From NCBI GenBank assembly GCA_963082975.1, contig OY720348.1, positions 68,225,719 to 68,289,718 on the forward strand: 64,000 nucleotides of DNA, given 5' to 3'. The DNA is from Labia minor. Lineage: Eukaryota; Arthropoda; Insecta; Dermaptera; Spongiphoridae. A program made the position numbers and the translations under genes. The notes below the pieces were generated by a model. It worked only from the letters and a program-made list of their open reading frames with translations. It did not search any database and had not been told where the DNA came from. Shown piece by piece: positions 15,001-28,330 of this stretch (position 1 is the first letter of the stretch; each line of letters opens with the position of its first letter).

Positions 15001-18000
15001 AATTAGAAATGAAATTTGGTTGAAATTGGATGAAAAATATAGAAATTATATTGATAAATATGTAAAGCGGGTGGAAAGTGGGTGGTGAATGCGCGCGAGC
15101 AGCCGTAGAATTGGTTGCCTAACTCCAAGGGGCAAAGTAAAAATTTCACTTTTTCTATTAAAAAAAACATGAAATTTTATAAGAATCAACCCCTATTTTT
15201 TATGATTGGATATTGTTTTAATTGGTATTTCTGGCAGGGGGTGTACTCAATAGGGGGAATTAAAATTTCATCCATTTTGCTCTAACTCACCCCTAAGTAC
15301 GTTTTTTCTTAGAAAAACACCCTTTTTTCAATTTATTAAAATTTCTCTTAGATATGATTTAATTAATTTCATTATCTATAGTTCAATCTTATCTAGGCAC
15401 TTATATTGAACAATGGTTTTTTCATTTTTTTAAAATTCCAATTCCTTCAGGGTAAATTTCTACCCCTTATTTTTTACATTCAATTCAAAAAATAAAACAT
15501 TTCCAATAATAATTTTTAAATTTTTTTTCTTTTAAATTATTTACAAAAATGTATAATTTTATATCAAATTATTTCTAATTAACAAAAAACATCAATTAAA
15601 GAACCCTTATAAAAAACCACCCTTTTTTCAAATTATTAAAATTTCTATTAGAAATGCTGTAAATAATTTGATTATCTATAGTTTACTCTTATCTAGGTCC
15701 TTATCTTAAAAAATATTTTTTTCATTTTTTTTAATATTCCAATTTCTTCAGGGTAAATTTCAACCCCTTATTTTTAACTTTCAATTCAAAAAATAAAACA
15801 TTTCCAATAATAATTTTTAAATTTTTTTTCTTTTAAATTATTTACAAAAATTTATATTTTTATATTAAATTATTTCTAATTAACAAAAAAGATCAATTAA
15901 AGAACCCTTATATAATAATTATAATATATATAAAGTATATGAAGTGGAAATAGTGAAATGGGATAAAGAATAATATTTAATAATTAGAAATGAAATTTGG
16001 TTGAAATTGGATGAAAAATATAGAAATTATATTGATAAATATGTAAAGCGGGTGGAAAGTGGGTGGTGAATGCGCGCGAGCAGCCGTAGAATTGGTTGCC
16101 TAACTCCAAGGGGCAAAGTAAAAATTTCCCTTTTTCTATTAAAAAAAACATGAAATTTTATAACAATCAACCCCTATTTTTTATGATTGGATATTGTTTT
16201 AATTGGTATTTCTGGCAGGGGGTGTGCTCAATAGGGGGAATTAAAATTTCATCCATTTTGCTCTAACTCACCCCTAAGTACGTTTTTTCTTAGAAAAACA
16301 CCCTTTTTTAAATTTATTAAAATTTCTCTTAGATATGATTTAATTAATTTCATTATCTATAGTTCAATCTTATCTAGGCACTTATATTGAACAATGGTTT
16401 TTTCATTTTTTTAAAATTCCAATTCCTTCAGGGTAAATTTCAACCCCTTATTTTTTACATTTAATTCAAAAAATAAAACATTTCCAATAATAATTTTTAA
16501 ATTTTTTTTCTTTTAAATTATTTACAAAAATGTATAATTTTATATCAAATTATTTCTAATTAACAAAAAACATCAATTAAAGAACCCTTATAAAAAACCA
16601 CCCTTTTTTCAAATTATTAAAATTTCTAATAGAAATGCTGTAAATAATTTGATTATCTATAGTTTACTCTTATCTAGGTCCTTATCTTAAAAAATATTTT
16701 TTTCATTTTTTTTAATATTCCAATTCCTTCAGGGTAAATTTCAACCCCGTATTTTTAACTTTCAATTCAAAAAATAAAACATTTCCAATAATAATTTTTA
16801 AATTTTTTTTCTTTTAAATTATTTACAAAAATTTATATTTTTATATTAAATTATTTCTAATTAACAAAAAAGATCAATTAAAGAACCCTTATATAATAAT
16901 TATAATATATATAAAGTATATGAAGTGGAAATAGTGAAATGGGATAAAGAATAATATTTAATAATTAGAAATGAAATTTGTTTGAAATTGGATGAAAAAT
17001 ATAGAAATTATATTGATAAATATGTAAAGCGGGTGGAAAGTGGGTGGTGAATGCGCGCGAGCAGCCGTAGAATTGGTTGCCTAACTCCAAGGGGCAAAGT
17101 AAAAATTTCACTTTTTCTATTAAAAAAAACATGAAATTTTATAACAATCAACCCCTATTTTTTATGATTGGATATTGTTTTAATTGGTATTTCTGGCAGG
17201 GGGTGTGCTCAATAGGGGGAATTAAAATTTCATCCATTTTGCTCTAACTCACCCCTAAGTACGTTTTTTCTTAGAAAAACACCCTTTGAATTTATTCAAA
17301 TTTCTCATAGAAATGATTTAATTAATTTCATTATCTATAGTTCAATCTTATCTAGGTCCTTTTATTGAACAATGGTTTTTTCATTTTTTTAAAATTCCAA
17401 TTCCTTCAGGGTAAATTTCAACCCCTTATTTTTTACATTCAATTCAAAAAATAAAACATTTCCAATAATAATTTTTAAATTTTTTTTCTTTTAAATTATT
17501 TACAAAAATGTATAATTTTATATCAAATTATTTCTAATTAACAAAAAACATCAATTAAAGAACCCTTATAAAAAACCACCCTTTTTTCAAATTATTAAAA
17601 TTTCTATTAGAAATGCTGTAAATAATTTGATTATCTATAGTTTACTCTTATCTAGGTCCTTATCTTAAAAAATATTTTTTTCATTTTTTTTAATATTCCA
17701 ATTCCTTCAGGGTAAATTTCAACCCCTTATTTTTAACTTTCAATTCAAAAAATAAAACATTTCCAATAATAATTTTTAAATTTTTTTTCTTTTAAATTAT
17801 TTACAAAAATTTATATTTTTATATTAAATTATTTCTAATTAACAAAAAAGATCAATTAAAGAACCCTTATATAATAATTATAATATATATAAAGTATATG
17901 AAGTGGAAATAGTGAAATGGGATAAAGAATAATATTTAATAATTAGAAATGAAATTTGGTTGAAATTGGATGAAAAATATAGAAATTATATTGATAAATA

Positions 18001-21000
18001 TGTAAAGCGGGTGGAAAGTGGGTGGTGAATGCGCGCGAGCAGCCGTAGAATCGGTTGCCTAACTCCAAGGGGCAAAGTAAAAATTTCACTTTTTCTATTA
18101 AAAAAAACATGAAATTTTATAACAATCAACCCCTATTTTTTATGATTGGATATTGTTTTAATTGGTATTTCTGGCAGGGGGTGTGCTCAATAGGGGGAAT
18201 TAAAATTTCATCCATTTTGCTCTAACTCACCCCTAAGTACGTTTTTTCTTAGAAAAACACCCTTTTTTGAATTTATTCAAATTTCTCATAGAAATGATTT
18301 AATTAATTTCATTATCTATAGTTCAATCTTATCTAGGTCCTTTTATTGAACAATGGTTTTTTCATTTTTTTAAAATTCCAATTCCTTCAGGGTAAATTTC
18401 AACCCCTTATTTTTTACATTCAATTCAAAAAATAAAACATTTCCAATAATAATTTTTAAATTTTTTTTCTTTTAAATTATTTACAAAAATGTATAATTTT
18501 ATATCAAATTATTTCTAATTAACAAAAAACATCAATTAAAGAACCCTTATAAAAAACCACCCTTTTTTCAAATTATTAAAATTTCTATTAGAAATGCTGT
18601 AAATAATTTGATAATCTATAGTTTACTCTTATCTAGGTCCTTATCTTAAAAAATATTTTTTTCATTTTTTTTAATATTCCAATTCCTTCAGGGTAAATTT
18701 CAACCCCTTATTTTTAACTTTCAATTCAAAAAATAAAACATTTCCAATAATAATTTTTAAATTTTTTTTCTTTTAAATTATTTACAAAAATTTATATTTT
18801 TATATTAAATTATTTCTAATTAACAAAAAAGATCAATTAAAGAACCCTTATATAATAATTATAATATATATAAAGTATATGAAGTGGAAATAGTGAAATG
18901 GGATAAAGAATAATATTTAATAATTAGAAATGAAATTTGGTTGAAATTGGATGAAAAATATAGAAATTATATTGATAAATATGTAAAGCGGGTGGAAAGT
19001 GGGTGGTGAATGCGCGCGAGCAGCCTTAGAATTGGTTGCCTAACTCCAAGGGGCAAAGTAAAAATTTCACTTTTTCTATTAAAAAAAACATGAAATTTTA
19101 TAACAATCAACCCCTATTTTTTATGATTGGATATTGTTTTAATTGGTATTTCTGGCAGGGGGTGTACTCAATAGGGGGAATTAAAATTTCATCCATTTTG
19201 CTCTAACTCACCCCTAAGTACGTTTTTTCTTAGAAAAACACCCTTTTTTCAATTTATTAAAATTTCTCTTAGATATGATTTAATTAATTTCATTATCTAT
19301 AGTTCAATCTTATCTAGGCACTTATATTGAACAATGGTTTTTTCATTTTTTTAAAATTCCAATTCCTTCAGGGTAAATTTCAACCCCTTATTTTTTACAT
19401 TTAATTCAAAAAATAAAACATTTCCAATAATAATTTTTAAATTTTTTTTCTTTTAAATTATTTACAAAAATGTATAATTTTATATCAAATTATTTCTAAT
19501 TAACAAAAAACATCAATTAAAGAACCCTTATAAAAAACCACCCTTTTTTCAAATTATTAAAATTTCTATTAGAAATGCTGTAAATAATTTGATTATCTAT
19601 AGTTTACTCTTATCTAGGTCCTTATCTTAAAAAATATTTTTTTCATTTTTTTTAATATTCCAATTCCTTCAGGGTAAATTTCAACCCCTTATTTTTAACT
19701 TTCAATTCAAAAAATAAAACATTTCCAATAATAATTTTTAAATTTTTTTTCTTTTAAATTATTTACAAAAATTTATATTTTTATATTAAATTATTTCTAA
19801 TTAACAAAAAAGATCAATTAAAGAACCCTTATATAATAATTATAATATATATAAAGTATATGAAGTGGAAATAGTGAAATGGGATAAAGAATAATATTTA
19901 ATAATTAGAAATGAAATTTGGTTGAAATTGGATGAAAAATATAGAAATTATATTGATAAATATGTAAAGCGGGTGGAAAGTGGGTGGTGAATGCGCGCGA
20001 GCAGCCGTAGAATTGGTTGCCTAACTCCAAGGGGCAAAGTAAAAATTTCACTTTTTCTATTAAAAAAAACATGAAATTTTATAAGAATCAACCCCTATTT
20101 TTTATGATTGGATATTGTTTTAATTGGTATTTCTGGCAGGGGGTGTACTCAATAGGGGGAATTAAAATTTCATCCATTTTGCTCTAACTCACCCCTAAGT
20201 ACGTTTTTTCTTAGAAAAACACCCTTTTTTCAATTTATTAAAATTTCTCTTAGATATGATTTAATTAATTTCATTATCTATAGTTCAATCTTATCTAGGC
20301 ACTTATATTGAACAATGGTTTTTTCATTTTTTTAAAATTCCAATTCCTTCAGGGTAAATTTCTACCCCTTATTTTTTACATTCAATTCAAAAAATAAAAC
20401 ATTTCCAATAATAATTTTTAAATTTTTTTTCTTTTAAATTATTTACAAAAATGTATAATTTTATATCAAATTATTTCTAATTAACAAAAAACATCAATTA
20501 AAGAACCCTTATAAAAAACCACCCTTTTTTCAAATTATTAAAATTTCTATTAGAAATGCTGTAAATAATTTGATTATCTATAGTTTACTCTTATCTAGGT
20601 CCTTATCTTAAAAAATATTTTTTTCATTTTTTTTAATATTCCAATTTCTTCAGGGTAAATTTCAACCCCTTATTTTTAACTTTCAATTCAAAAAATAAAA
20701 CATTTCCAATAATAATTTTTAAATTTTTTTTCTTTTAAATTATTTACAAAAATTTATATTTTTATATTAAATTATTTCTAATTAACAAAAAAGATCAATT
20801 AAAGAACCCTTATATAATAATTATAATATATATAAAGTATATGAAGTGGAAATAGTGAAATGGGATAAAGAATAATATTTAATAATTAGAAATGAAATTT
20901 GGTTGAAATTGGATGAAAAATATAGAAATTATATTGATAAATATGTAAAGCGGGTGGAAAGTGGGTGGTGAATGCGCGCGAGCAGCCGTAGAATTGGTTG

Positions 21001-23733
21001 CCTAACTCCAAGGGGCAAAGTAAAAATTTCCCTTTTTCTATTAAAAAAAACATGAAATTTTATAACAATCAACCCCTATTTTTTATGATTGGATATTGTT
21101 TTAATTGGTATTTCTGGCAGGGGGTGTGCTCAATAGGGGGAATTAAAATTTCATCCATTTTGCTCTAACTCACCCCTAAGTACGTTTTTTCTTAGAAAAA
21201 CACCCTTTTTTCAATTTATTAAAATTTCTCTTAGATATGATTTAATTAATTTCATTATCTATAGTTCAATCTTATCTAGGCACTTATATTGAACAATGGT
21301 TTTTTCATTTTTTTAAAATTCCAATTCCTTCAGGGTAAATTTCAACCCCTTATTTTTTACATTTAATTCAAAAAATAAAACATTTCCAATAATAATTTTT
21401 AAATTTTTTTTCTTTTAAATTATTTACAAAAATGTATAATTTTATATCAAATTATTTCTAATTAACAAAAAACATCAATTAAAGAACCCTTATAAAAAAC
21501 CACCCTTTTTTCAAATTATTAAAATTTCTAATAGAAATGCTGTAAATAATTTGATTATCTATAGTTTACTCTTATCTAGGTCCTTATCTTAAAAAATATT
21601 TTTTTCATTTTTTTTAATATTCCAATTCCTTCAGGGTAAATTTCAACCCCTTATTTTTAACTTTCAATTCAAAAAATAAAACATTTCCAATAATAATTTT
21701 TAAATTTTTTTTCTTTTAAATTATTTACAAAAATTTATATTTTTATATTAAATTATTTCTAATTAACAAAAAAGATCAATTAAAGAACCCTTATATAATA
21801 ATTATAATATATATAAAGTATATGAAGTGGAAATAGTGAAATGGGATAAAGAATAATATTTAATAATTAGAAATGAAATTTGTTTGAAATTGGATGAAAA
21901 ATATAGAAATTATATTGATAAATATGTAAAGCGGGTGGAAAGTGGGTGGTGAATGCGCGCGAGCAGCCGTAGAATTGGTTGCCTAACTCCAAGGGGCAAA
22001 GTAAAAATTTCACTTTTTCTATTAAAAAAAACATGAAATTTTATAACAATCAACCCCTATTTTTTATGATTGGATATTGTTTTAATTGGTATTTCTGGCA
22101 GGGGGTGTGCTCAATAGGGGGAATTAAAATTTCATCCATTTTGCTCTAACTCACCCCTAAGTACGTTTTTTCTTAGAAAAACACCCTTTTTTGAATTTAT
22201 TCAAATTTCTCATAGAAATGATTTAATTAATTTCATTATCTATAGTTCAATCTTATCTAGGTCCTTTTATTGAACAATGGTTTTTTCATTTTTTTAAAAT
22301 TCCAATTCCTTCAGGGTAAATTTCAACCCCTTATTTTTTACATTCAATTCAAAAAATAAAACATTTCCAATAATAATTTTTAAATTTTTTTTCTTTTAAA
22401 TTATTTACAAAAATGTATAATTTTATATCAAATTATTTCTAATTAACAAAAAACATCAATTAAAGAACCCTTATAAAAAACCACCCTTTTTTCAAATTAT
22501 TAAAATTTCTATTAGAAATGCTGTAAATAATTTGATTATCTATAGTTTACTCTTATCTAGGTCCTTATCTTAAAAAATATTTTTTTCATTTTTTTTAATA
22601 TTCCAATTCCTTCAGGGTAAATTTCAACCCCTTATTTTTAACTTTCAATTCAAAAAATAAAACATTTCCAATAATAATTTTTAAATTTTTTTTCTTTTAA
22701 ATTATTTACAAAAATTTATATTTTTATATTAAATTATTTCTAATTAACAAAAAAGATCAATTAAAGAACCCTTATATAATAATTATAATATATATAAAGT
22801 ATATGAAGTGGAAATAGTGAAATGGGATAAAGAATAATATTTAATAATTAGAAATGAAATTTGGTTGAAATTGGATGAAAAATATAGAAATTATATTGAT
22901 AAATATGTAAAGCGGGTGGAAAGTGGGTAGTGAATGCGCGCGAGCAGCCGTAGAATTGGTTGCCTAACTCCAAGGGGCAAAGTAAAAATTTCACTTTTTC
23001 TATTAAAAAAAACATGAAATTTTATAACAATCAACCCCTATTTTTTATGATTGGATATTGTTTTAATTGGTATTTCTGGCAGGGGGTGTACTCAATAGGG
23101 GGAATTAAAATTTCATCCATTTTGCTCTAACTCACCCCTAAGTACGTTTTTTCTTAGAAAAACACCCTTTTTTGAATTTATTCAAATTTCTCATAGAAAT
23201 GATTTAATTAATTTCATTATCTATAGTTCAATCTTATCTAGGTCCTTTTCTTGAACAATGGTTTTTTCATTTTTTTAAAATTCCAATTCCTTCAGGGTAA
23301 ATTTCAACCCCTTATTTTTTACATTCAATTCAAAAAATAAAACATTTCCAATAATAATTTTTAAATTTTTTTTCTTTTAAATTATTTACAAAAATGTATA
23401 ATTTTATATCAAATTATTTCTAATTAACAAAAAACATCAATTAAAGAACCCTTATAAAAAACCACCCTTTTTTCAAATTATTAAAATTTCTATTAGAAAT
23501 GCTGTAAATAATATGATTATCTATAGTTTACTCTTATCTAGGTCCTTATCTTAAAAAATATTTTTTTCATTTTTTTTAATATTCCAATTCCTTCAGGGTA
23601 AATTTCAACCCCTTATTTTTAACTTTCAATTCAAAAAATAAAACATTTCCAATAATAATTTTTAAATTTTTTTTCTTTTAAATTATTTACAAAAATTTAT
23701 ATTTTTATATTAAATTATTTCTAATTAACAAAA
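1..23733. repeat. Tandem satellite array, 981-bp unit, 24 copies
   Basis: The CpG-rich core beginning agcgggtgga recurs at 351, 1332, 2312, 3294, 4275, 5256, 6237, 7218, 8199, 9180, 10161, 11142, 12123, 13104, 14085, 15066, 16047, 17028, 18006, 18987, 19968, 20949, 21930 and 22911. Spacing is 981 bp apart from indels of 1-3 bp. Copies are nearly identical. The array runs off the left edge of the window and stops abruptly at 23733, partway through a long monomer, where sequence of the dispersed repeat family begins. No reading frame persists, and short frames inside the unit are chance. A centromeric or pericentromeric block is a reasonable inference but is not shown by the sequence. Confidence 0.98.
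981..1960 (+). repeat. Representative satellite unit: long monomer plus short monomer
   Basis: The unit has two related halves, both starting with ggtcctt and sharing the block ccttcagggtaaatttc through gaacccttata, then the block cacccttttttNaa through cttatctaggtcc. The long half (about 981-1662) and short half (about 1663-1960) differ mainly by an insertion in the long half at about 1197-1582. So the 981-bp unit is a dimer of an ancestral ~300-bp monomer, one copy of which was interrupted. The insertion holds the only GC-rich stretch, with the gcgcgcg core. Confidence 0.9.
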
Positions 23734-24320
23734 TACATAAACATCTCCAAACAAAAACCCATGGAATTTTTATATTCCTCATTTAATCAAGGGTAAGATA
23801 AATAATAATAACAATTTATATCTTTAGTTGAGAGATTATTCTTATAAAAATATTTAAATATTTTCAATTCAAGATAAAATATTCTATAATAAATTGTTAA
23901 GATAATGTTATAAAACCCTGCTTTTTGATATTAATTGAAATGGAATCATTCAAAAACAGGATCTCATAAAAATATTAATAATTTATTTATTTTTTATTAA
24001 ATATTAATAATATAGATATAAAATTTCAATTTTATATAACTATTTGATATACGAGTATTAATAATTTTTTTAATTTTAAATATATATATACTTATACGAT
24101 ATATATATATATATATATATTAATATATTAGAAATTTATATATATAATACTATATATAATCTTATTAATACCTTTCTTCTGATTCTCTATTTTCTCAGCA
24201 TCTCAATTATCTTTTCTTATAAGCATATCACTTATTAAAATATCATTTATTTTATTTTATTTTTTTATTATGAATTAATTTAGTATATAATAATAAAAAT
24301 GCATATCTCATTTTTAATTT

Positions 24321-24350
24321 TTATCTCTCTCTCTCTCTCTCTTTCTCTCT
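24321..24350. repeat. CT-rich microsatellite
   Basis: A run of (CT)n with one interruption lies in the AT-rich repeat block. Another simple run, (AT)n, lies at about 24096-24120. Confidence 0.9.
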
Positions 24351-24731
24351 ATTTCTCACACTCTCTATCTCAATATTTTCACTTCTAAATTATGCTCATT
24401 TTATATAAGTTATTATACTATACAACTATAATTTTAAATGGTTTTTTCTAACTTATTTAAGTGTGAATTTCTTATTTTTTGATATTTTTAATAATAAAAA
24501 TGAAAATCTCATCTCTCATTTTTATTATTTTTTATTATTATATTTAGATTAATAAGACATATTCTTTTTTTTATTCCTATCTATCTAACTGTGTATAACT
24601 TTTATTTATTCTATCTATTCTTATGTTATTTTTATTTTTCTAGCATGATTCATTTAGAATTCGATTGATATATAACCAAGATGATTGGAAATTGGAAAAG
24701 GAAAGGAAAATAGGAATAAAAACTTATATTT

Positions 24732-24778
24732 ATTACTATCTATAAAGACAAATTATATTTGTCTTTATAGATAGTAAT
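24732..24778. repeat. Perfect inverted repeat, 21-bp arms, 5-nt loop
   Basis: Left arm 24732-24752 (attactatctataaagacaa + a) is exactly complementary to right arm 24758-24778, with loop ttata. It lies inside the diverged reverse-oriented repeat block, yet its arms match perfectly. That suggests a recent local inversion-duplication or a structured element. No function can be assigned. Confidence 0.9.
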
Positions 24779-27219
24779 GATTTGAAATTCAAAAGGAAAG
24801 GATAGGAAATTTAACTTCAAATAAAAATTTCATAATTATTTACATTTCATATTTTTTATTATAAGTAGTATTTCAAAAATTACAGAAACTTACATATTAT
24901 AATTATATATAAATAAATAAATAAAAATTAATGAATATTTCTTGAAAAATCCCATCTTCCTCCTCTTTTCCTTCCTTCTTCTCTCTCATTGATGTAGGGC
25001 GTTAGCTTTCTGAAAAATCAAAAAATAAGATTAGACCAATTTTTGTTAAAAATAATAAATATAAAAATTATTATAAAAAACAAAAAAAAAGAGAATAATT
25101 ATGATTTTAACAAATATTTTGTTATCTCGTTGAAATAATATATAAATAACTATGAAAGAAATAAATAAACAAAATTTATGAAATAGAATATTTCAATAGA
25201 AAATTCAAAAATATTTATGAAATATAATTGAAACTTACTTTCAGTTGGTAGAGAATTGAAAAGTATTTTTAAATTTCAAAAATTCATAATATAACATCTA
25301 AATTATTTTAGTATTTATTCAATTATTAGATATTTTATAAAAAAAGCAATCTAATAGATAAGAACTAAAGAATAGAAATAATATAACAATTTTATTTTGT
25401 TCAATAACAAAAGAAGAGAATTAACGGATTAGAATTGTAATATTAAATATATATTATCTTTTATCTATAGCCGCTGATGTGAGGTCTTTTACAGAGTCAG
25501 TTTGACAAGAAATCTCAAGGAAGCAACACCTCCCATCCAATTCTTATGGATAACAACATCCAAATTTTATATTCTCCTTTCAATCAAAGATTTAGAGAGT
25601 TAAATCGTAATAATAATAATTATAACCTTAATTGAAAGAAAATACTTTTGCAAATATAAAACTTTATTTATTATCATTAATTTAAATATTTAAATAATTT
25701 GAATCCACTTTAAAGAAAAAATATAAAAATTTTACTGATCATCTGTCTATAACTTTGATTTATTCTATCTATTCTTATAGTATAATTATTTTCCTAACAA
25801 GAGTTATTTAGAATTCTAATAGAGATTTAATCAAGCATGGTGGGAAATTGGAAAAGGTGAGAAAAATAGGAATAAAATATTAAATTGGTATATATTTAGA
25901 GAGAAACATATTAATAAAAAAATCGTTTTTTAAAAAAAGTTGCCTACTTTTGATGTGGAAGTATAAAAAAAATAAATTCCTCCATTCTAAGGATTAATAT
26001 TTAATAGAAATAGAAATTAAAGCTTAAATATAAGGATTGATTTTTATGGATTTTTTAAAACACAAACATATTCTTCTTCTAATAATCTTTAAGAAAACAC
26101 AGTCTCATTTGAACCTTTCTTCTCTCAACATCAATTATTTTCTTATTTGTTTGAAATTTAATTCAATTTCAATTTAAAAGTCTATGAAATAATAAAAATG
26201 AAAATCTCATCTTTCATTTTTATTAATTTATTAATTTTTCTTCATACTGTTTTTATACTACATGATAAATATGTATATATATTCATTGTATTATAGTCTC
26301 TTCTATATTCTTTTTACATATATTTATATTCTCGATTTCTCTTTCAAAATATATACTTAAATTATTTGATGAGCTATTATTTATTTTTTTGGAATTTTAT
26401 CTTTCTATTAATTTTTGTATCTATTTTATTTATTTCACTTGTAAATTTATTTGATCTAATTTATACTGGTATATCGATCTATCAATCTATCAATCTATCT
26501 ATCTATCTATATATATGTATATATATATATTTAATGGATATGATGAAGAGAGAATTATAAAAGGAAAGGAAAGGAATTTTAACTTCAAATATAAACTTCA
26601 TAATTGTTTACATTTGTTTGCTTTATTATTTGTAGTAATTCACAAATTACAGAAAGTAACATATGATAATTATAAATAAATAAATAAATACATAAAAATT
26701 CTTCCATATTTCTTGAAAGATCCCTTCTTCCCCATCTTTTTCATTCTTCATCTATCTCATTGATGTATGGAGTTATCTTTCTGAAACATCAAAAATTAAG
26801 ATTAGACCAATTTTTGTTTAGTATATTAAATATAAAAATTATTATAAAATATTATAAAAATTAGATAAAATAAATAAAATATTAGAAAAAATATAAAAAT
26901 AATATCTAAAAAAAATAATTATTATGATAATATAATATTTTGATATCTCATTGATATAAGAATAATAAACAAATAAATATGAAAGAAATTAAGGGAAACG
27001 AATGGATGAAATATAATATTTTAATAAAAAATTCAAAAATATTCGTTATGAAAAATTACTTTGATTTAGTAAAGCATTGAAAAATATTAGGATTTTCAAA
27101 ATTCATAATATAACATTTAAATGATTTTTGTATTTATCCATTTAGTCGGTGAAAGAAGTCTTGCAAGATTTAACAAACATAGTTCCTCGCCAGAACGGTC
27201 ACTCATTTATAAAAACCCG

Positions 27220-28060
27220 CAAATTTGTTTTATAAAAAAGGTGTTTGACTCAACGTTTTTATATGTATAGAAAAATGTTTTATGAAAAAATAATATGAAC
27301 AATTTTTTGAAAACTTTTTGCCATACATTTCTAAAAAACGCCTGCTTACTAGGCTGTTGAAAATTAAAAAAGTCAATGAAAAAATCAAAAAGTCAACTTT
27401 TTTGTATATATGGAAAAAAGTTTTTCGAAAAAACAATGAAAATTCTTTAAAAAATTTTTACTATACATTTTACCCCCTCCCCCACCCTCAAGAAACATCT
27501 CTAATATATATCTAGTTGTATATATATAAGAATCATCTAATAGATAAGAGATGTTTCATGATGACCATCCACCTCCCCAACCAACCAGCCCAATAGAGTT
27601 TCTTACATATATAGCCAACAAGCCTACCTCTCCTCTGAAGGGGTGAGAGGGGTGGGGGGTGGGAAGACACCAGCCTAAGAGATATATGTTTTTTTAAAAT
27701 GTATGGCAAAAAGTTTTAAATAATTTTTATTGTTTTTTGAAAAAAGATTTTTCTATACACATGAAAACATTCGTTGACTTTTTTTATTTTTTTTATTGCG
27801 CCTTGCATATAGGCAGCCTGTTTCTCCTACTTGGAGTCGGACGTTTTTGTAAAATGTATAGCAAAACTTTTAAAAGAATTTTCATTGTTTTTTCATATTT
27901 CCATATATATGAACACGTTGGTTCATTTAATTTTCAACAGACTAGTAGTCAGACTTTATTGTAAAATGTATGACAAAAAGTTTTTAAAGAAATTTCATTG
28001 GTTTTTCATAAAACATTTGTCTATACACATGTAAACATTCGTTGAGTTGACCAGCCTAGA
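27220..28060. mobile_element. Foldback-type element built of inverted ~110-bp repeats
   Basis: The left side (27225-27345 and 27346-27473) reads as the complement of the right side (27960-28060 and 27850-27945). An extra copy of the outer repeat lies at 27697-27785, nearer the centre. Each repeat carries a variant of aaaatgtatggcaaaaagtt followed by a poly-T/A stretch and ctatacacatg. A GC-richer spacer (about 27560-27690, with gggtgagaggggtgggggg) sits in the middle. The short reading frames here come from the inverted structure. Foldback transposons have long, internally repetitive inverted arms, so that is the best fit. No target-site duplication was confirmed. Confidence 0.6.
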
Positions 28061-28330
28061 AGCCATGATTTTTTAATTGACTGAATAATCAAGAAATCTT
28101 TAACAATATTTCTATATGAAGTATTTTGTATAATTTTGATTTTTTTATATTTTTGGCCGCAATTACTTGCATCTTAAGTTGCGTTCCTTATAGAAAAATT
28201 TCTTGGTTATGTTACAACCTAACATTACATATATAATATATATAATATATATAAGAAAGTTAAATTGAATTTTTGTTTATATTAAATTTTATGCATTTTT
28301 CAATTAATTAAAATCATTTTTTGAAAAAAT
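28061..28330. other. AT-rich spacer, nothing recognised
   Basis: I see no coding frame, repeat module or terminal repeat in this stretch apart from a short (AT)n run near 28228-28252. Confidence 0.6.

Larger units (their letters stand above)
23734..27200 (-). repeat. Dispersed AT-rich repeat family, reverse-orientation block
   Basis: No gene is visible here. The block holds reverse-oriented modules of a family that appears forward at 28.9-33.1 kb, 39.6-40.1 kb and 53.9-61.1 kb. Examples are the complement of cagaaagataactcc near 24990 and 26770, and the complement of the gttatccatgagt / ggagatgttgctccttgag module near 23740 and 25490-25560. The module resembling gctagaaaaataaaaatgg is reversed near 24640. 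The copies are diverged from one another and arranged irregularly. The sequence gives no coding capacity and no clear terminal repeats, so the class of element is unknown. Confidence 0.75.

Noticed and set aside
1..23733. Could the regular repeats be a CRISPR array or rDNA?
   Set aside because: The whole 981-bp unit is repeated with no unique spacers, and nothing resembles rRNA.
26366..26560. 64-codon hydrophobic frame
   Set aside because: Driven by T-rich and (ATCT)n microsatellite sequence in a dispersed repeat; no other support.
27230..28034. Overlapping frames on both strands at 27.2-28.0 kb
   Set aside because: They mirror each other because of the inverted repeats of the foldback-like element.
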